Below the pieces are notes generated by a model. The model was not told where the DNA came from. It saw only the letters and a list, made by a program, of their open reading frames with translations, and did no database searches. Below, piece by piece: positions 1 to 6,810 of a stretch of DNA of 13,377 bases (the stretch's first letter is position 1; each line of letters opens with the position of its first letter). This DNA is from Methanomassiliicoccales archaeon (GTDB lineage Archaea; Thermoplasmatota; Thermoplasmata; Methanomassiliicoccales; Methanomethylophilaceae): the NCBI GenBank assembly GCA_900767505.1, contig CAAFZG010000036.1, positions 1-13,377 on the forward strand, in the 5' to 3' direction. A program made the translations under genes and the position numbers.

Positions 1-2
1 AG

Positions 3-95
3 GCTCTTGGAAAGGATGTTGATGTTGTCTTGTCGGGTTGCAGCCCCAGATTCATCGACAAGATACGTAAGGATCTGGTGACGATTAATGAGTAA
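3..95 (+). CDS. C-terminal fragment of a possible MNT-type nucleotidyltransferase
   Basis: An open frame enters from the left edge and ends at TAA (93-95), giving 30 residues that begin ALGKDVDVV and end RKDLVTINE. The pattern G-K-x-V-D-V-V, then a short helix, then I-R-K-D-L-V-x-I resembles the last strand and helix of small MNT/MinD-type nucleotidyltransferases (typically GKxVDLV...I..E.V.I), which often act as antitoxins beside HEPN proteins. That is a pattern guess on a very short piece; the catalytic GSxxxGxxxxxSDxD motif would lie outside the window. The gene is convergent with the minus-strand operon that ends at 279. No HEPN-like partner follows within the window. Confidence 0.4.
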   Translation, partial: ALGKDVDVVLSGCSPRFIDKIRKDLVTINE

Positions 96-117
96 CCAGC
101 GCGATAAGCTCGACGAC

Positions 118-134
118 CGTGAGAATACCTCACG
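118..134 (+). terminator. Perfect 6-bp hairpin after the left-edge gene
   Basis: CGTGAG (118-123) and CTCACG (129-134) form a perfect 6-bp stem with a 5-base loop, 22 bases after the TAA at 93-95. There is no strong T-run behind it, so it could be a transcript-end structure for the left-edge gene or simply a small operator-like inverted repeat. Confidence 0.3.
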
Positions 135-253
135 ATAATCCAGTCATGTGACAAGATCTTTCGTACACGGGAGGAATGGAGTGGGATGACGTCATTCAAA
201 AGAGCTACATCGTGGATGCCTGCGCGATGAACTGTCTGGTGATCGGTGAAAGG

Positions 254-271
254 GCCGGTCTTGCGACCGGC
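254..271 (-). terminator. GC-rich hairpin ending the SPFH operon
   Basis: GCCGGTC (254-260), loop TTGC and GACCGGC (265-271) make a perfect 7-bp GC-rich stem. It starts 7 bases after the SPFH stop codon (279-281) when read on the minus strand and is followed by CCTTTCACC, which has only a short T-run. Its position suggests a terminator or an mRNA 3'-end stabiliser. The plus-strand open frame that crosses this spot (from 176) is mostly antisense to the SPFH gene and is not a credible gene. Confidence 0.5.
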
Positions 272-278
272 ATGGGTT

Positions 279-1352
279 TCAGTACAGCTGCTCGGAGCAG
301 TAGGGGCAGAACTTGGGGGTCTTGGGGAGACCGGATATGTTCTGTCCGCAGTACGGGCAGTTGTTGTAGTTCGGCGCCGAGGGGCCGGAGTTCGCCGCGG
401 GAGCGGGCTGGGCCTGCTGCTGCATCTGAGGCGAGGGTTTTCCGCAGTTGTTGCAGAACTTGTACGGGTAGCTGTTGGGGCTTCCGCAGTACGGGCACAT
501 GGTCTGAGGCTGCTGGGCCGCCTGTGTCTGCACGCCCTGCACCGGCTGCTGCTGGAGCTGCTGATACATCTGGGGGAACAGGAGCATTCCGGTACCCATC
601 GCGGCCCCTCCCTGGGAGTTGCCGATGGCGTCCGCCATCCTGTCCATGACCTCGTATTTCTTGAACGCCTCTCCCCTGTCGCTGCTGAACTGGAGGTACT
701 CGAACACCTTCTTCTGATCCTCCTCGGTCGTCCTGACCTCGGCGATCTTCAGGGACAGGAGCTCCACACCCCTCTGCTGGAAGTACTGCTCCACGAGGAC
801 CTTCGTGGTGGTGGAGGCCTTCTCGAGGTTGTTCAGCACGTCCATGTAGTACTGCTTGGAGAGCTGCTGGGTGACCTGCTCGTTGATGAATCCCTTCATG
901 AAGGCGTTGACATCCCCGGTGGTGTAGTGCTGGAGTCCTCCGATGACCTGGGTGAAGAACACCGGTATGTCCGAGATGCGGAACTGGTAGTCTCCGTTGG
1001 ACATCAGTGTGATGGGCACCTCGTATCCGGGTGCCGCCTTGATCATTGCGCGTATGCCCCATTTGCCGTTGAAGATCTTCTGTGAGATGAAGATGATCTG
1101 CACCTTGAACGGGGTCTCCTTGTATCCGAGGGCCAGCTGATAGAGCTTGGTGAGCCAGGGGATGTTGCTGCTGGTGATCATGTGCCTTCCGGGCTCGAGG
1201 ACGCCTGTGAGCTGTCCGTCCCTTACGAAGAGGGCGACGGCATGCTCGGGGACGGTCACGGATGTGAGGGTCCTCAAGTCGTCGTGCTCGTATGCGTATA
1301 TGATGTCGTCGGGGCCCTGAGAGTCCCATGTCACAACGTTTGTCTTTCCCAT
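279..1352 (-). CDS. SPFH-domain protein with C-terminal zinc ribbons (YdjI/COG4260-like)
   Basis: 357 residues. Roughly residues 30-230 read as an SPFH/band-7 domain: a VPEHAVALFVRDGQL start, the GRHMI turn, and a long charged helical tail around 200-240. This is followed by a Gln-rich linker (about 258-285) and two zinc ribbons. The first uses C286/C289 and C300/C303; the second uses C332/C335 and C349/C352. This is the layout of COG4260 proteins, called 'virion core protein-like' or YdjI, which in Bacillus subtilis belongs to the PspA/YdjGHI membrane-stress system. There is no N-terminal hydrophobic segment, so it probably sits on the cytoplasmic membrane face as a peripheral oligomer. The ATG start is supported by GGAGG at 1362-1366, 9 bases upstream, with the preceding gene's TGA in between. 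It is the last gene of the five-gene operon and is followed by a hairpin. The SPFH assignment is confident; its role here is inferred from relatives. Confidence 0.88.
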   Translation of the reverse strand: MGKTNVVTWDSQGPDDIIYAYEHDDLRTLTSVTVPEHAVALFVRDGQLTGVLEPGRHMITSSNIPWLTKLYQLALGYKETPFKVQIIFISQKIFNGKWGIRAMIKAAPGYEVPITLMSNGDYQFRISDIPVFFTQVIGGLQHYTTGDVNAFMKGFINEQVTQQLSKQYYMDVLNNLEKASTTTKVLVEQYFQQRGVELLSLKIAEVRTTEEDQKKVFEYLQFSSDRGEAFKKYEVMDRMADAIGNSQGGAAMGTGMLLFPQMYQQLQQQPVQGVQTQAAQQPQTMCPYCGSPNSYPYKFCNNCGKPSPQMQQQAQPAPAANSGPSAPNYNNCPYCGQNISGLPKTPKFCPYCSEQLY

Positions 1353-1356
1353 TCGA

Positions 1357-1893
1357 TCATTCCTCCGTCTTATCGAATCCCTTCATGACGGACTCCCTTT
1401 TCAGGTAATCCTCCATCATGGTGTCCACTCCGCGCTCGATCACCCTTATGTCTGCTTTGACGTCCTGTCCCCTGTCCACGGCTGTGCGGAGCTCGGACAC
1501 GGCCTCCCTGAGGTCCTGTATGTCGCCGATGAGCGCGGCATCCCATTTCACAAGGGCGTCCAGGTCGTTCTCCAGGATCTTGACCGCCGTGTGGAAGGAC
1601 GAGTATCCGTTGACCGCCTTCTTCACGTCGATGTCGTACCTGTCGACTTTGGTCCTGAGCCTCTCGACGTCCATCATGAGGTCCGGCTGGGACACGAGGT
1701 CCCTCTGGATGCCTGCAAGGTCCGTCTTGGTGCCCTGGAGCGCGCGTGAGAGCTCGCCCCTGACGGCCCTGTCCTCCTCCCTGCGGAGGTTCTTCTCCCT
1801 GTATCCCCTGTATATGGGGATGTACAGGGCGATCCTCTCGGTGAGGGACATGTCGTCCTTCATCTCTTTCTTGATGTTGCCGTCCAATGTCAT
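1357..1893 (-). CDS. Charged helical (coiled-coil) protein, possible PspA stand-in
   Basis: 178 residues from ATG at 1893; a GTG three codons upstream (1902), overlapping the previous stop as GTGA, is an alternative. Open sequence further upstream is shadow of the neighbouring membrane-protein gene. It is almost entirely polar and helical, with no membrane segment and no cysteines. A short motif near the N-terminus, IYRGYREKNLRREEDRAVR (about residues 26-44), is followed by long heptad-like stretches (TKTDLAGIQRDL, VERLRTKVDRY, DIQDLREAVSELRTAV). I do not recognise a characterised family. In related bacterial clusters the coiled-coil PspA protein sits beside the SPFH and zinc-ribbon genes, so this protein may fill a similar scaffold role, though it shows no PspA sequence signature that I can see. 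The gene ends 4 bases before the SPFH start and its 3' end carries that gene's ribosome binding site, which suggests coupled translation. Confidence 0.75.
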   Translation of the reverse strand: MTLDGNIKKEMKDDMSLTERIALYIPIYRGYREKNLRREEDRAVRGELSRALQGTKTDLAGIQRDLVSQPDLMMDVERLRTKVDRYDIDVKKAVNGYSSFHTAVKILENDLDALVKWDAALIGDIQDLREAVSELRTAVDRGQDVKADIRVIERGVDTMMEDYLKRESVMKGFDKTEE

Positions 1894-1898
1894 CCCAA

Positions 1899-2270
1899 TC
1901 ACTCGTTCCTGTTCTTCACGGCCATTATGATTCCGATGGCCGCGATGGCGATTATCAGCACAGCGACGGTGATGAGCACCTCGTCGGTGGTGCTGTAGAT
2001 CAAGCATGCCGCTCCGATGGCGGCCACGACCACTCCCGAAGCAAGGGTCGCATCGGCCGTCGAAGGTCCGAAGTTGTTCTCCCCGCCTTTTCTGGCGGAG
2101 CTTGTGGCCGCCACATAGACTCCGAACACCAGGAGTATTACCCCGAAGGTGGTCAGGAGGTCACTCGTGGCCCAGTACAGGATGAGCCCGAATGCCACTG
2201 CTATGAGCAGCGCCCCCAGGGATATGGCGTTCCATGTCCTGGGGTTCAGTCCTTTAGATTCGTTTTCCAT
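1899..2270 (-). CDS. Small four-helix integral membrane protein
   Basis: 123 residues from the ATG at 2270. A second ATG two codons upstream (2276) is in frame, but GAGGG (2277-2281) abuts it directly, while the spacing to 2270 is a normal 6 bases. After a short polar N-terminus (MENESKGLNPR) there are four hydrophobic segments at about residues 14-34, 37-57, 75-94 and 98-119. They include LGALLIAVAFGLILYW, FGVILLVFGVYVAA, SGVVVAAIGAACLIY and VLITVAVLIIAIAAIGIIM. A Lys/Gly-rich loop (SARKGGENNFG) lies between helices 2 and 3, and the protein ends KNRNE. No enzyme motif is visible. Its place between zinc-ribbon, coiled-coil and SPFH genes suggests it is the membrane anchor or sensor of the cluster, analogous to the membrane component of PspA-type modules. 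Spacing is 5 bases to the next gene and 11 bases to the previous one. Confidence 0.75.
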   Translation of the reverse strand: MENESKGLNPRTWNAISLGALLIAVAFGLILYWATSDLLTTFGVILLVFGVYVAATSSARKGGENNFGPSTADATLASGVVVAAIGAACLIYSTTDEVLITVAVLIIAIAAIGIIMAVKNRNE

Positions 2271-2281
2271 TTCCATCCCTC

Positions 2282-3826
2282 TTATATCTTCAGAACAGTC
2301 GAGATGTCCGTGTTCATGAGTATCCCCGGGACCAGTCCCGAGAACTCCTTGGGCAGGGCGATTCCTTTGACGGCCTTGTCGCACGGTACATAGATCAGCC
2401 TCTTCACGGTCGGACTGCTCAGTTTGAGCTTGGAATGAGTTTTGGCGCACTCGGTGAGGTAGTATTCCACTAGTCTGCATGCCTCCGTCCTGGTGCTCAG
2501 GGGTATGACGATCTCCCTTGTGCCGGGAGTGTTCATAGATGCGGCGTCGGCAAGTCTCCCGATGCCCGCGCCGCCGCTTATGCTGTCCTCCTGGCCCTTG
2601 ATCCTCGACATTATCGTGCTCTCGGGTGCCTTGGAGAAGATGTCCGTGAGTCCGAAGCGGGGTTCGTTGAGGGCCCTGGAAGATATCGTGAACGTCGCCG
2701 GGATCAGAAGATCCTCCAGGACCTCCACCGCCTTCTTGGAGAACAGGGAGCCTGTGGTGAAGCTGTACCTGAGGTCCACGTCCCAGAACGGGAACAGATA
2801 CTGTCCCGATCCCGGGCAGATCGGCAGTGTTCCGCCGTTGCGTGCGGCGACTATGTCCTCGACGTTCCCGAACAGCTCGAAGTTCCTTTCCTTCTTGTCG
2901 AGGAGCCTGTTCCAGCCCGGATTGTCCGGATATTGGACGCTTCCGAGCTCGTTTATCAGCTCCAGAACCTTGAGCGGGTCCTTGGTGGTCCCGTTGTTGA
3001 CCATCTCCACCGCGTTCTTCAGGGTCTTGCACTGGGCTATCTCCAGGTCCACGGCTCTGATCATCATAGCCAGCTTGGGATCCGCCAGTATCTCCTTCTT
3101 GGAGGATTCCAGCATGTCGATCGCCTTCTCTGCCTTCATGGTGCAGCCGAGGACGTCTCCGTTGAGCACAAGGTCCGATGCGGTGCACACCTCGGACAGG
3201 GCGTCCAGACGGGACGCCAGAGGTCCGTATCCCTTGCATCTCCTCGCGGAATCCGCGGATTCCTTGAAGTTCTTGGACATCAGGGCGAACCTTCCCGGGG
3301 TCGTGTTGGTCAGGAGGTTGGAGTTGCTGATTATCATCGCATATGTGGTCGCCAGGTTCTCCCCGTCGGTCACCGACATGCGGTTGGCGTCGTCGACGGC
3401 CAGCGGCTCCAGGCTCTTCAGCTTGGCGTTAAACTCGAACGCCTGCGAGGACGTGTGCTTGGAGTGGGCCGGCTCCCCTTTGGTGAAGGGCAGGACGATG
3501 AGCGGGGAGGATATGACCGAGTTCAGGGCGAACCTGTACTCCCTCATCTCCACGTCGAGCATGGGCTTGACGTTGTTCACGTAGATGTTGTGCCTTGCGA
3601 TCGGATCGACGTTCTCGGTCTGGGTGAGCGAGAAGCCTCCGGGTATGGCCTTGCCTATCCAGTTCTTGATCTCGGACATCATCTGGTCCATGTACGCCTT
3701 GGCATCCACGCGCTGCTGGCTTGTTCCGCAGCACGGGCACGTCACGTAGGCGGAACCCGATTCGATGTCCTTACGGTCCAATGGTGCGCCGCAGTATTTG
3801 CAGCGCAGCTCTATCATGTCGTCCAT
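2282..3826 (-). CDS. Large N-terminal zinc-ribbon protein (YdjG-like position)
   Basis: 514 residues. A zinc ribbon opens the protein (C9-x2-C12 and C30-x2-C33, of the form RCKYCGAPL...VTCPCCG), similar to the TFIIB/ribbon heads of YdjG-type proteins. The remainder has no transmembrane stretch. Around 205-300 it is helical (LEIAQCKTLKNAVEMV, LKVLELINELG), and from about 320 it becomes a beta-rich domain with GSGQYLFPFWDVDLRYSF and, later, a conserved-looking TREIVIPLSTR. I do not recognise a catalytic motif. The DVDLRYSF segment with a preceding PxCPGSG could mark a domain shared with other members of this membrane-stress family, which is only a guess. The start at 3826 lies 1 base after the upstream gene's TAA, with AGGT just before it. 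An in-frame ATG three codons later is less well placed. Likely cytosolic and zinc-binding; its function is unknown. Confidence 0.78.
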   Translation of the reverse strand: MDDMIELRCKYCGAPLDRKDIESGSAYVTCPCCGTSQQRVDAKAYMDQMMSEIKNWIGKAIPGGFSLTQTENVDPIARHNIYVNNVKPMLDVEMREYRFALNSVISSPLIVLPFTKGEPAHSKHTSSQAFEFNAKLKSLEPLAVDDANRMSVTDGENLATTYAMIISNSNLLTNTTPGRFALMSKNFKESADSARRCKGYGPLASRLDALSEVCTASDLVLNGDVLGCTMKAEKAIDMLESSKKEILADPKLAMMIRAVDLEIAQCKTLKNAVEMVNNGTTKDPLKVLELINELGSVQYPDNPGWNRLLDKKERNFELFGNVEDIVAARNGGTLPICPGSGQYLFPFWDVDLRYSFTTGSLFSKKAVEVLEDLLIPATFTISSRALNEPRFGLTDIFSKAPESTIMSRIKGQEDSISGGAGIGRLADAASMNTPGTREIVIPLSTRTEACRLVEYYLTECAKTHSKLKLSSPTVKRLIYVPCDKAVKGIALPKEFSGLVPGILMNTDISTVLKI

Positions 3827-3827
3827 G

Positions 3828-4760
3828 TTACCTGTTCATCCTCGCGAACGATATCTGTGTCTGGAGGGCTGCGATCTCCGCCTGGAGTCTCGCCTCCATC
3901 GCACGCATCTCCGTCATCGCCTGGTCATAATAACCTTTCGAAATCTCGTTCGAACGATTCGATACGGCGGAATAGCATGCGCGGCAGATGTAGATGTGCT
4001 TGAAATCCGTGGGCTTGGACTTAGCCGTGGGCTTGTCGTCCTTGTCCAGCGCAGGGGATACATCCGCGGGGGCGGCGTAGAAGTGTATGCCCTCTCCTGT
4101 GGCGATCCTTCCGCAAAGCCAGCACGTGCATGTCCTGGAGTAGGCCTCCATCTTCTGCCTGTTGCCATCCCCGCTCTGGCCGTTCTGCTGGCGGTATCCC
4201 ATTGCGATCTGCTCGTACTCGGCGGCTTGGGACGGATTGTTCCATACGACCGCATCCGCCAGGGATTCGTACGATACCGCCATGAGGTTGAAGAACTCGG
4301 TGTTGCCCGTGACGGTGGTATCGTTCTTGAACAGCTCCAGGATGATGAGGCTCTTCTCCCCGATCTTGGACTGGAACTCCTGGGCGAGCTCCTGGAGGGC
4401 CTCGCCCTTCCTCTTGAGCGCTTCGGAGTCCCCGCCGGAGGACAGGAGCTCGATCTTGCGGGCTGTCAGTTCGCATTCCGTGATCAGTTCGTCCCTGTTT
4501 ATGGTCAGGAGTCCGAATTCGAAGCTGTCGTAGCTGAGGCTTCTGAGCTTGTCCAGGAGGTTCCTGTAAGCTCCGACGTTGGTCAGCCTGTCCCTGAGGT
4601 CGATCAGGGCCACCTTGACGGCAGCGGCATCGTCTTTGCCGCCGTCCTTGGTGATGGATTTCTGAAGATAGTCGCGCGCTTTGCCGTATTCGCCTCTCTT
4701 GATGAGTTCCTTTCCCTCATCGTACAGGTCGTCAGCGCTTTTGAAAAGCTTGAAGGCCAT
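3828..4760 (-). CDS. TPR-like protein with a split zinc-binding site; first gene of the SPFH operon
   Basis: 310 residues. The N-terminus (about 9-36, ADDLYDEGKELIKRGEYGKA) is a recognisable TPR-like helix pair, followed by further charged helices to about 205. A cysteine cluster, C211, C213 and C216 (TCTCWLCG), pairs with C259/C262 (ICRACYSA) across a Pro/Lys/Asp-rich loop, so a zinc-binding domain with a long insertion is likely. The C-terminus (about 277-305) is a coiled coil (AMEARLQAEIAALQTQI). There is no signal peptide or membrane helix. The ATG at 4760 is preceded by GGGATGA, a fair ribosome binding site at a spacing of about 4. As the promoter-proximal gene of a cluster in which three of five proteins carry Cys-x2-Cys zinc sites, it may be an adaptor or regulator of the SPFH assembly. 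No characterised homologue is recognised. Confidence 0.78.
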   Translation of the reverse strand: MAFKLFKSADDLYDEGKELIKRGEYGKARDYLQKSITKDGGKDDAAAVKVALIDLRDRLTNVGAYRNLLDKLRSLSYDSFEFGLLTINRDELITECELTARKIELLSSGGDSEALKRKGEALQELAQEFQSKIGEKSLIILELFKNDTTVTGNTEFFNLMAVSYESLADAVVWNNPSQAAEYEQIAMGYRQQNGQSGDGNRQKMEAYSRTCTCWLCGRIATGEGIHFYAAPADVSPALDKDDKPTAKSKPTDFKHIYICRACYSAVSNRSNEISKGYYDQAMTEMRAMEARLQAEIAALQTQISFARMNR

Positions 4761-4790
4761 TTTTCATCCCTATCATCTATACTCAGTTTT

Positions 4791-4802
4791 TGCTAGATAA
4801 AA
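4791..4802 (-). promoter_or_regulatory. Possible TATA box of the SPFH operon
   Basis: Read on the minus strand, TTTTATCTAGC at about 4791-4802 lies 31-42 bases upstream of the ATG at 4760. An archaeal start site about 26 bases downstream would fall near 4770, leaving room for the GGGATGA ribosome binding site. The match to a TATA box is only moderate and the upstream BRE is unclear. Confidence 0.3.
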
Positions 4803-4995
4803 CTCAGTGCATGAATCGACCTTCGCCGGACTCCGTTGAACCGCCTGGTCTACCGGGATCGAGAAAGGTCCGCCCCTCGGATCCGCTTCGGAACGGACCG
4901 CCGGAGATGATAGGGAAGGCGTTTGTCGTGTTCGGTCGGTCCCGATCATCTGTTGATGGAACGGAGATCGTCCGAACGCCTGGATCGGTGATGGG
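4803..4995. other. Non-coding gap with nested inverted repeats
   Basis: This stretch separates the two minus-strand operons and shows no convincing gene. GGTCCG (4867-4872) pairs with CGGACC (4894-4899) around the palindrome CGGATCCG (4878-4885). Further on, GTTCGG near 4930 pairs with CCGAAC near 4973-4978, and a GATC lies inside each arm. Read on the minus strand these could form the 3' end of the uptake operon's transcript, or protein sites upstream of the SPFH operon. No T-rich terminator is obvious. Confidence 0.35.
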
Positions 4996-5748
4996 TCAAT
5001 CCCTCGGAACGACGTAGGGCTTGCGCGAACCTTCCGCCACCTGGATGTCTATGCCGTAGACATCGTGTACGATGTCTTCGGTCATCCCGTTGCTGGACAT
5101 CTCCCTGAACACGGTACCGCCCTTCATGAACACCAGCCTGTCGGAGAGATGGATCGCCATGTTCAGATCGTGTGCGATCATGATCACCCCGACACCTCTC
5201 TCGTTGGCGATGTCGCGGATCATATGCATGGTCTCGTATGCGTTCGAGATGTCCAGACTGGACGTGGGCTCGTCGAGCAGCAGCGTCCCCGCCTCCTGGA
5301 CCAGTGCCCTGGCGATCTGCACCTTCTGGAACTCCCCTCCACTGAGGGCATCCAGGTACTTCACCGCGAGATGGTCCAGGTCCATCGCGTGGACCACGTC
5401 CCATACAATCTCCATGTCCCTCTCGCCGACGTTGACGTGTATGTAGGGGCGCCTTCCCACAAGGATGTAGTCCAGTACGGTGGAATGGATGCGGGGAACC
5501 CTCTGCGGAACATACGCCAGGATCTTCGAACGGTCCCTCAACGGGATGTCCGCCAGGTCTGTGTCGTCGATCATCACACGTCCGCTAGAGGGTTTCAATA
5601 TCCCGCACAGACACTTCATCAAAGTGGTCTTCCCGACCCCGTTTGGCCCGAGGAGGGATACTATCTCTCCCTGCTCCACGGAGATGTCCACATCGCGGAG
5701 GACTTCCCTTCTGTTATAGGAGAATCCCAACCCCTCAGCTCTCAGCAT
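4996..5748 (-). CDS. ABC transporter ATP-binding protein, FecE/BtuD type
   Basis: 250 residues, normal length for the family, with every motif present: Walker A GPNGVGKTT (34-42), Q-loop Q82 (AYVPQ), signature LSGGE (135-139), Walker B LLLDE (156-160), D-loop SSLD and switch H193 (IAHD). This is the cytoplasmic motor for uptake of an iron chelate, haem, cobalamin or another corrinoid; the ATPase alone does not tell the substrate. ATG at 5748 overlaps the end of the permease gene by 14 bases, so translation is probably coupled. It is the last gene of the uptake operon. The motif HSTVLDYILVGRRPY is typical of this FecE/BtuD branch. The substrate is unresolved. Confidence 0.95.
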   Translation of the reverse strand: MLRAEGLGFSYNRREVLRDVDISVEQGEIVSLLGPNGVGKTTLMKCLCGILKPSSGRVMIDDTDLADIPLRDRSKILAYVPQRVPRIHSTVLDYILVGRRPYIHVNVGERDMEIVWDVVHAMDLDHLAVKYLDALSGGEFQKVQIARALVQEAGTLLLDEPTSSLDISNAYETMHMIRDIANERGVGVIMIAHDLNMAIHLSDRLVFMKGGTVFREMSSNGMTEDIVHDVYGIDIQVAEGSRKPYVVPRD

Positions 5749-6796
5749 TCTTGCGATACCCCCTTATCAGGATGTAGATGAACAGCGGTCCGCCCAGGAA
5801 GGACGTGATTATTCCGACCGGTATTATCACGGGGAGCATGAACCTTCCCATCATGTCCGCTACCAGAAGGATGAGGGCTCCGAGCAGCATGGATCCGGGA
5901 ATGAGGAAACGGTTGTCGTTTCCGACCACCCTGCGGATGATGTGGGGGCCCAGAAGGCCTACGAATCCTATGATCCCCACTATGGAGATACAGACAGCAG
6001 TGACTACCGAGGCGGCGACCAATCCTATGAGACGGTCGCCCTTCACGTTGATCCCCATGCTTCTGGCGACATCTTCGTCCGCGTCCATGGCGTTGTAATC
6101 CCAGACCTTGTACAGGAAATACAGGACCACCGGCACCCAGGCCATGAACAGGAGCGTCAGTTTGTCCCAGCTCGCCTTGGACAGGTCTCCGAACTGCCAG
6201 TAGACCATGGAGGCCAGGGTCTGATCGTCGGCGAAATACTGGAGCGAGGACAGACCGGCACTGAATATCGCACCCAGGGCCACACCCATGAGCACCATGG
6301 CCTCGGGCGTGACCATCGTCAGCCTGGACAGGAGGACGATGACGGCCACCGCTATGAGCGAGAAGAGGAATGCGAACAGAGACATTCCGTAGACTCCCGA
6401 GAGCAGTTCCTCGAACACCGTGCCGGAGAACAGGCCCCAGTAGGAGGCCATCAGGGCGAAGGCCGCGCCGAACGCCGCCGAGTTGGATATACCCAAGGTA
6501 TACGGGGATGCAAGCGGGTTGCGGAGGATGCTCTGCATGACCGCTCCGGACACGCCCAATGCGGAACCCACCAGGATCCCTGCGACGACCCTCGGCATCC
6601 TGATGTTCCATATCACCACATGGTCCACGGATCCCGTATCCAGGAAGAACAGGCACCGGAGGATCTGAGAGTACCCTATCCTGTAGTCGCCATACGAGAC
6701 CGTAAGGACCACGGCCCCGAATATGGCCAAGGCCAGCATCAGAAGGAAGAGATGCCTGCGTCTGTTGAATGATTCGTATTCCTCCTCTGCGGTCAA
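5735..6796 (-). CDS. ABC transporter permease, FecCD/BtuC type
   Basis: 353 residues with the many hydrophobic segments (about ten) expected for FecCD permeases. The family hallmark RMPRVVAGILVGSALGVSGA begins at about residue 66, and RNPLASPYTLGISNSAAFG follows at 92-110. The cytoplasmic coupling region GLLGPHIIRRVVGNDNRFL, near 275-295, docks the ATPase. The start codon is TTG (6796): AAGGTGA (6804-6810), which overlaps the methyltransferase stop, lies 7 bases upstream and is a near-ideal ribosome binding site, so TTG is preferred over later codons. Only one permease gene is present, so it should act as a homodimer. It forms the transmembrane channel for whatever the binding protein at 7835-8998 delivers. 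Confidence 0.94.
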   Translation of the reverse strand: MTAEEEYESFNRRRHLFLLMLALAIFGAVVLTVSYGDYRIGYSQILRCLFFLDTGSVDHVVIWNIRMPRVVAGILVGSALGVSGAVMQSILRNPLASPYTLGISNSAAFGAAFALMASYWGLFSGTVFEELLSGVYGMSLFAFLFSLIAVAVIVLLSRLTMVTPEAMVLMGVALGAIFSAGLSSLQYFADDQTLASMVYWQFGDLSKASWDKLTLLFMAWVPVVLYFLYKVWDYNAMDADEDVARSMGINVKGDRLIGLVAASVVTAVCISIVGIIGFVGLLGPHIIRRVVGNDNRFLIPGSMLLGALILLVADMMGRFMLPVIIPVGIITSFLGGPLFIYILIRGYRKNAES

Positions 6797-6803
6797 GAGT
6801 CCT

Positions 6804-6810
6804 TCACCTT
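6804..6810 (-). promoter_or_regulatory. Ribosome binding site deciding the TTG start of the permease
   Basis: AAGGTGA on the minus strand, including the TGA stop of the methyltransferase gene, lies 7 bases before the TTG at 6796. It is one of the strongest Shine-Dalgarno matches in the window and explains how a weak start codon could be used efficiently. Confidence 0.6.

Noticed and set aside
176..649. Plus-strand open frame with GGAGG just before its ATG
   Set aside because: It runs antisense through most of its length to the SPFH gene, contains the GCCGGTC hairpin, and translates to a Ser/Arg-rich shadow. The GGAGG is too close to the ATG to be well spaced.
1899..3239. Minus-strand open frame of 446 codons
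   Set aside because: Only its last 123 codons are real (the four-helix membrane protein). The upstream part overlaps the 514-residue zinc-ribbon gene out of frame and is Arg/Gly/Gln-rich shadow.
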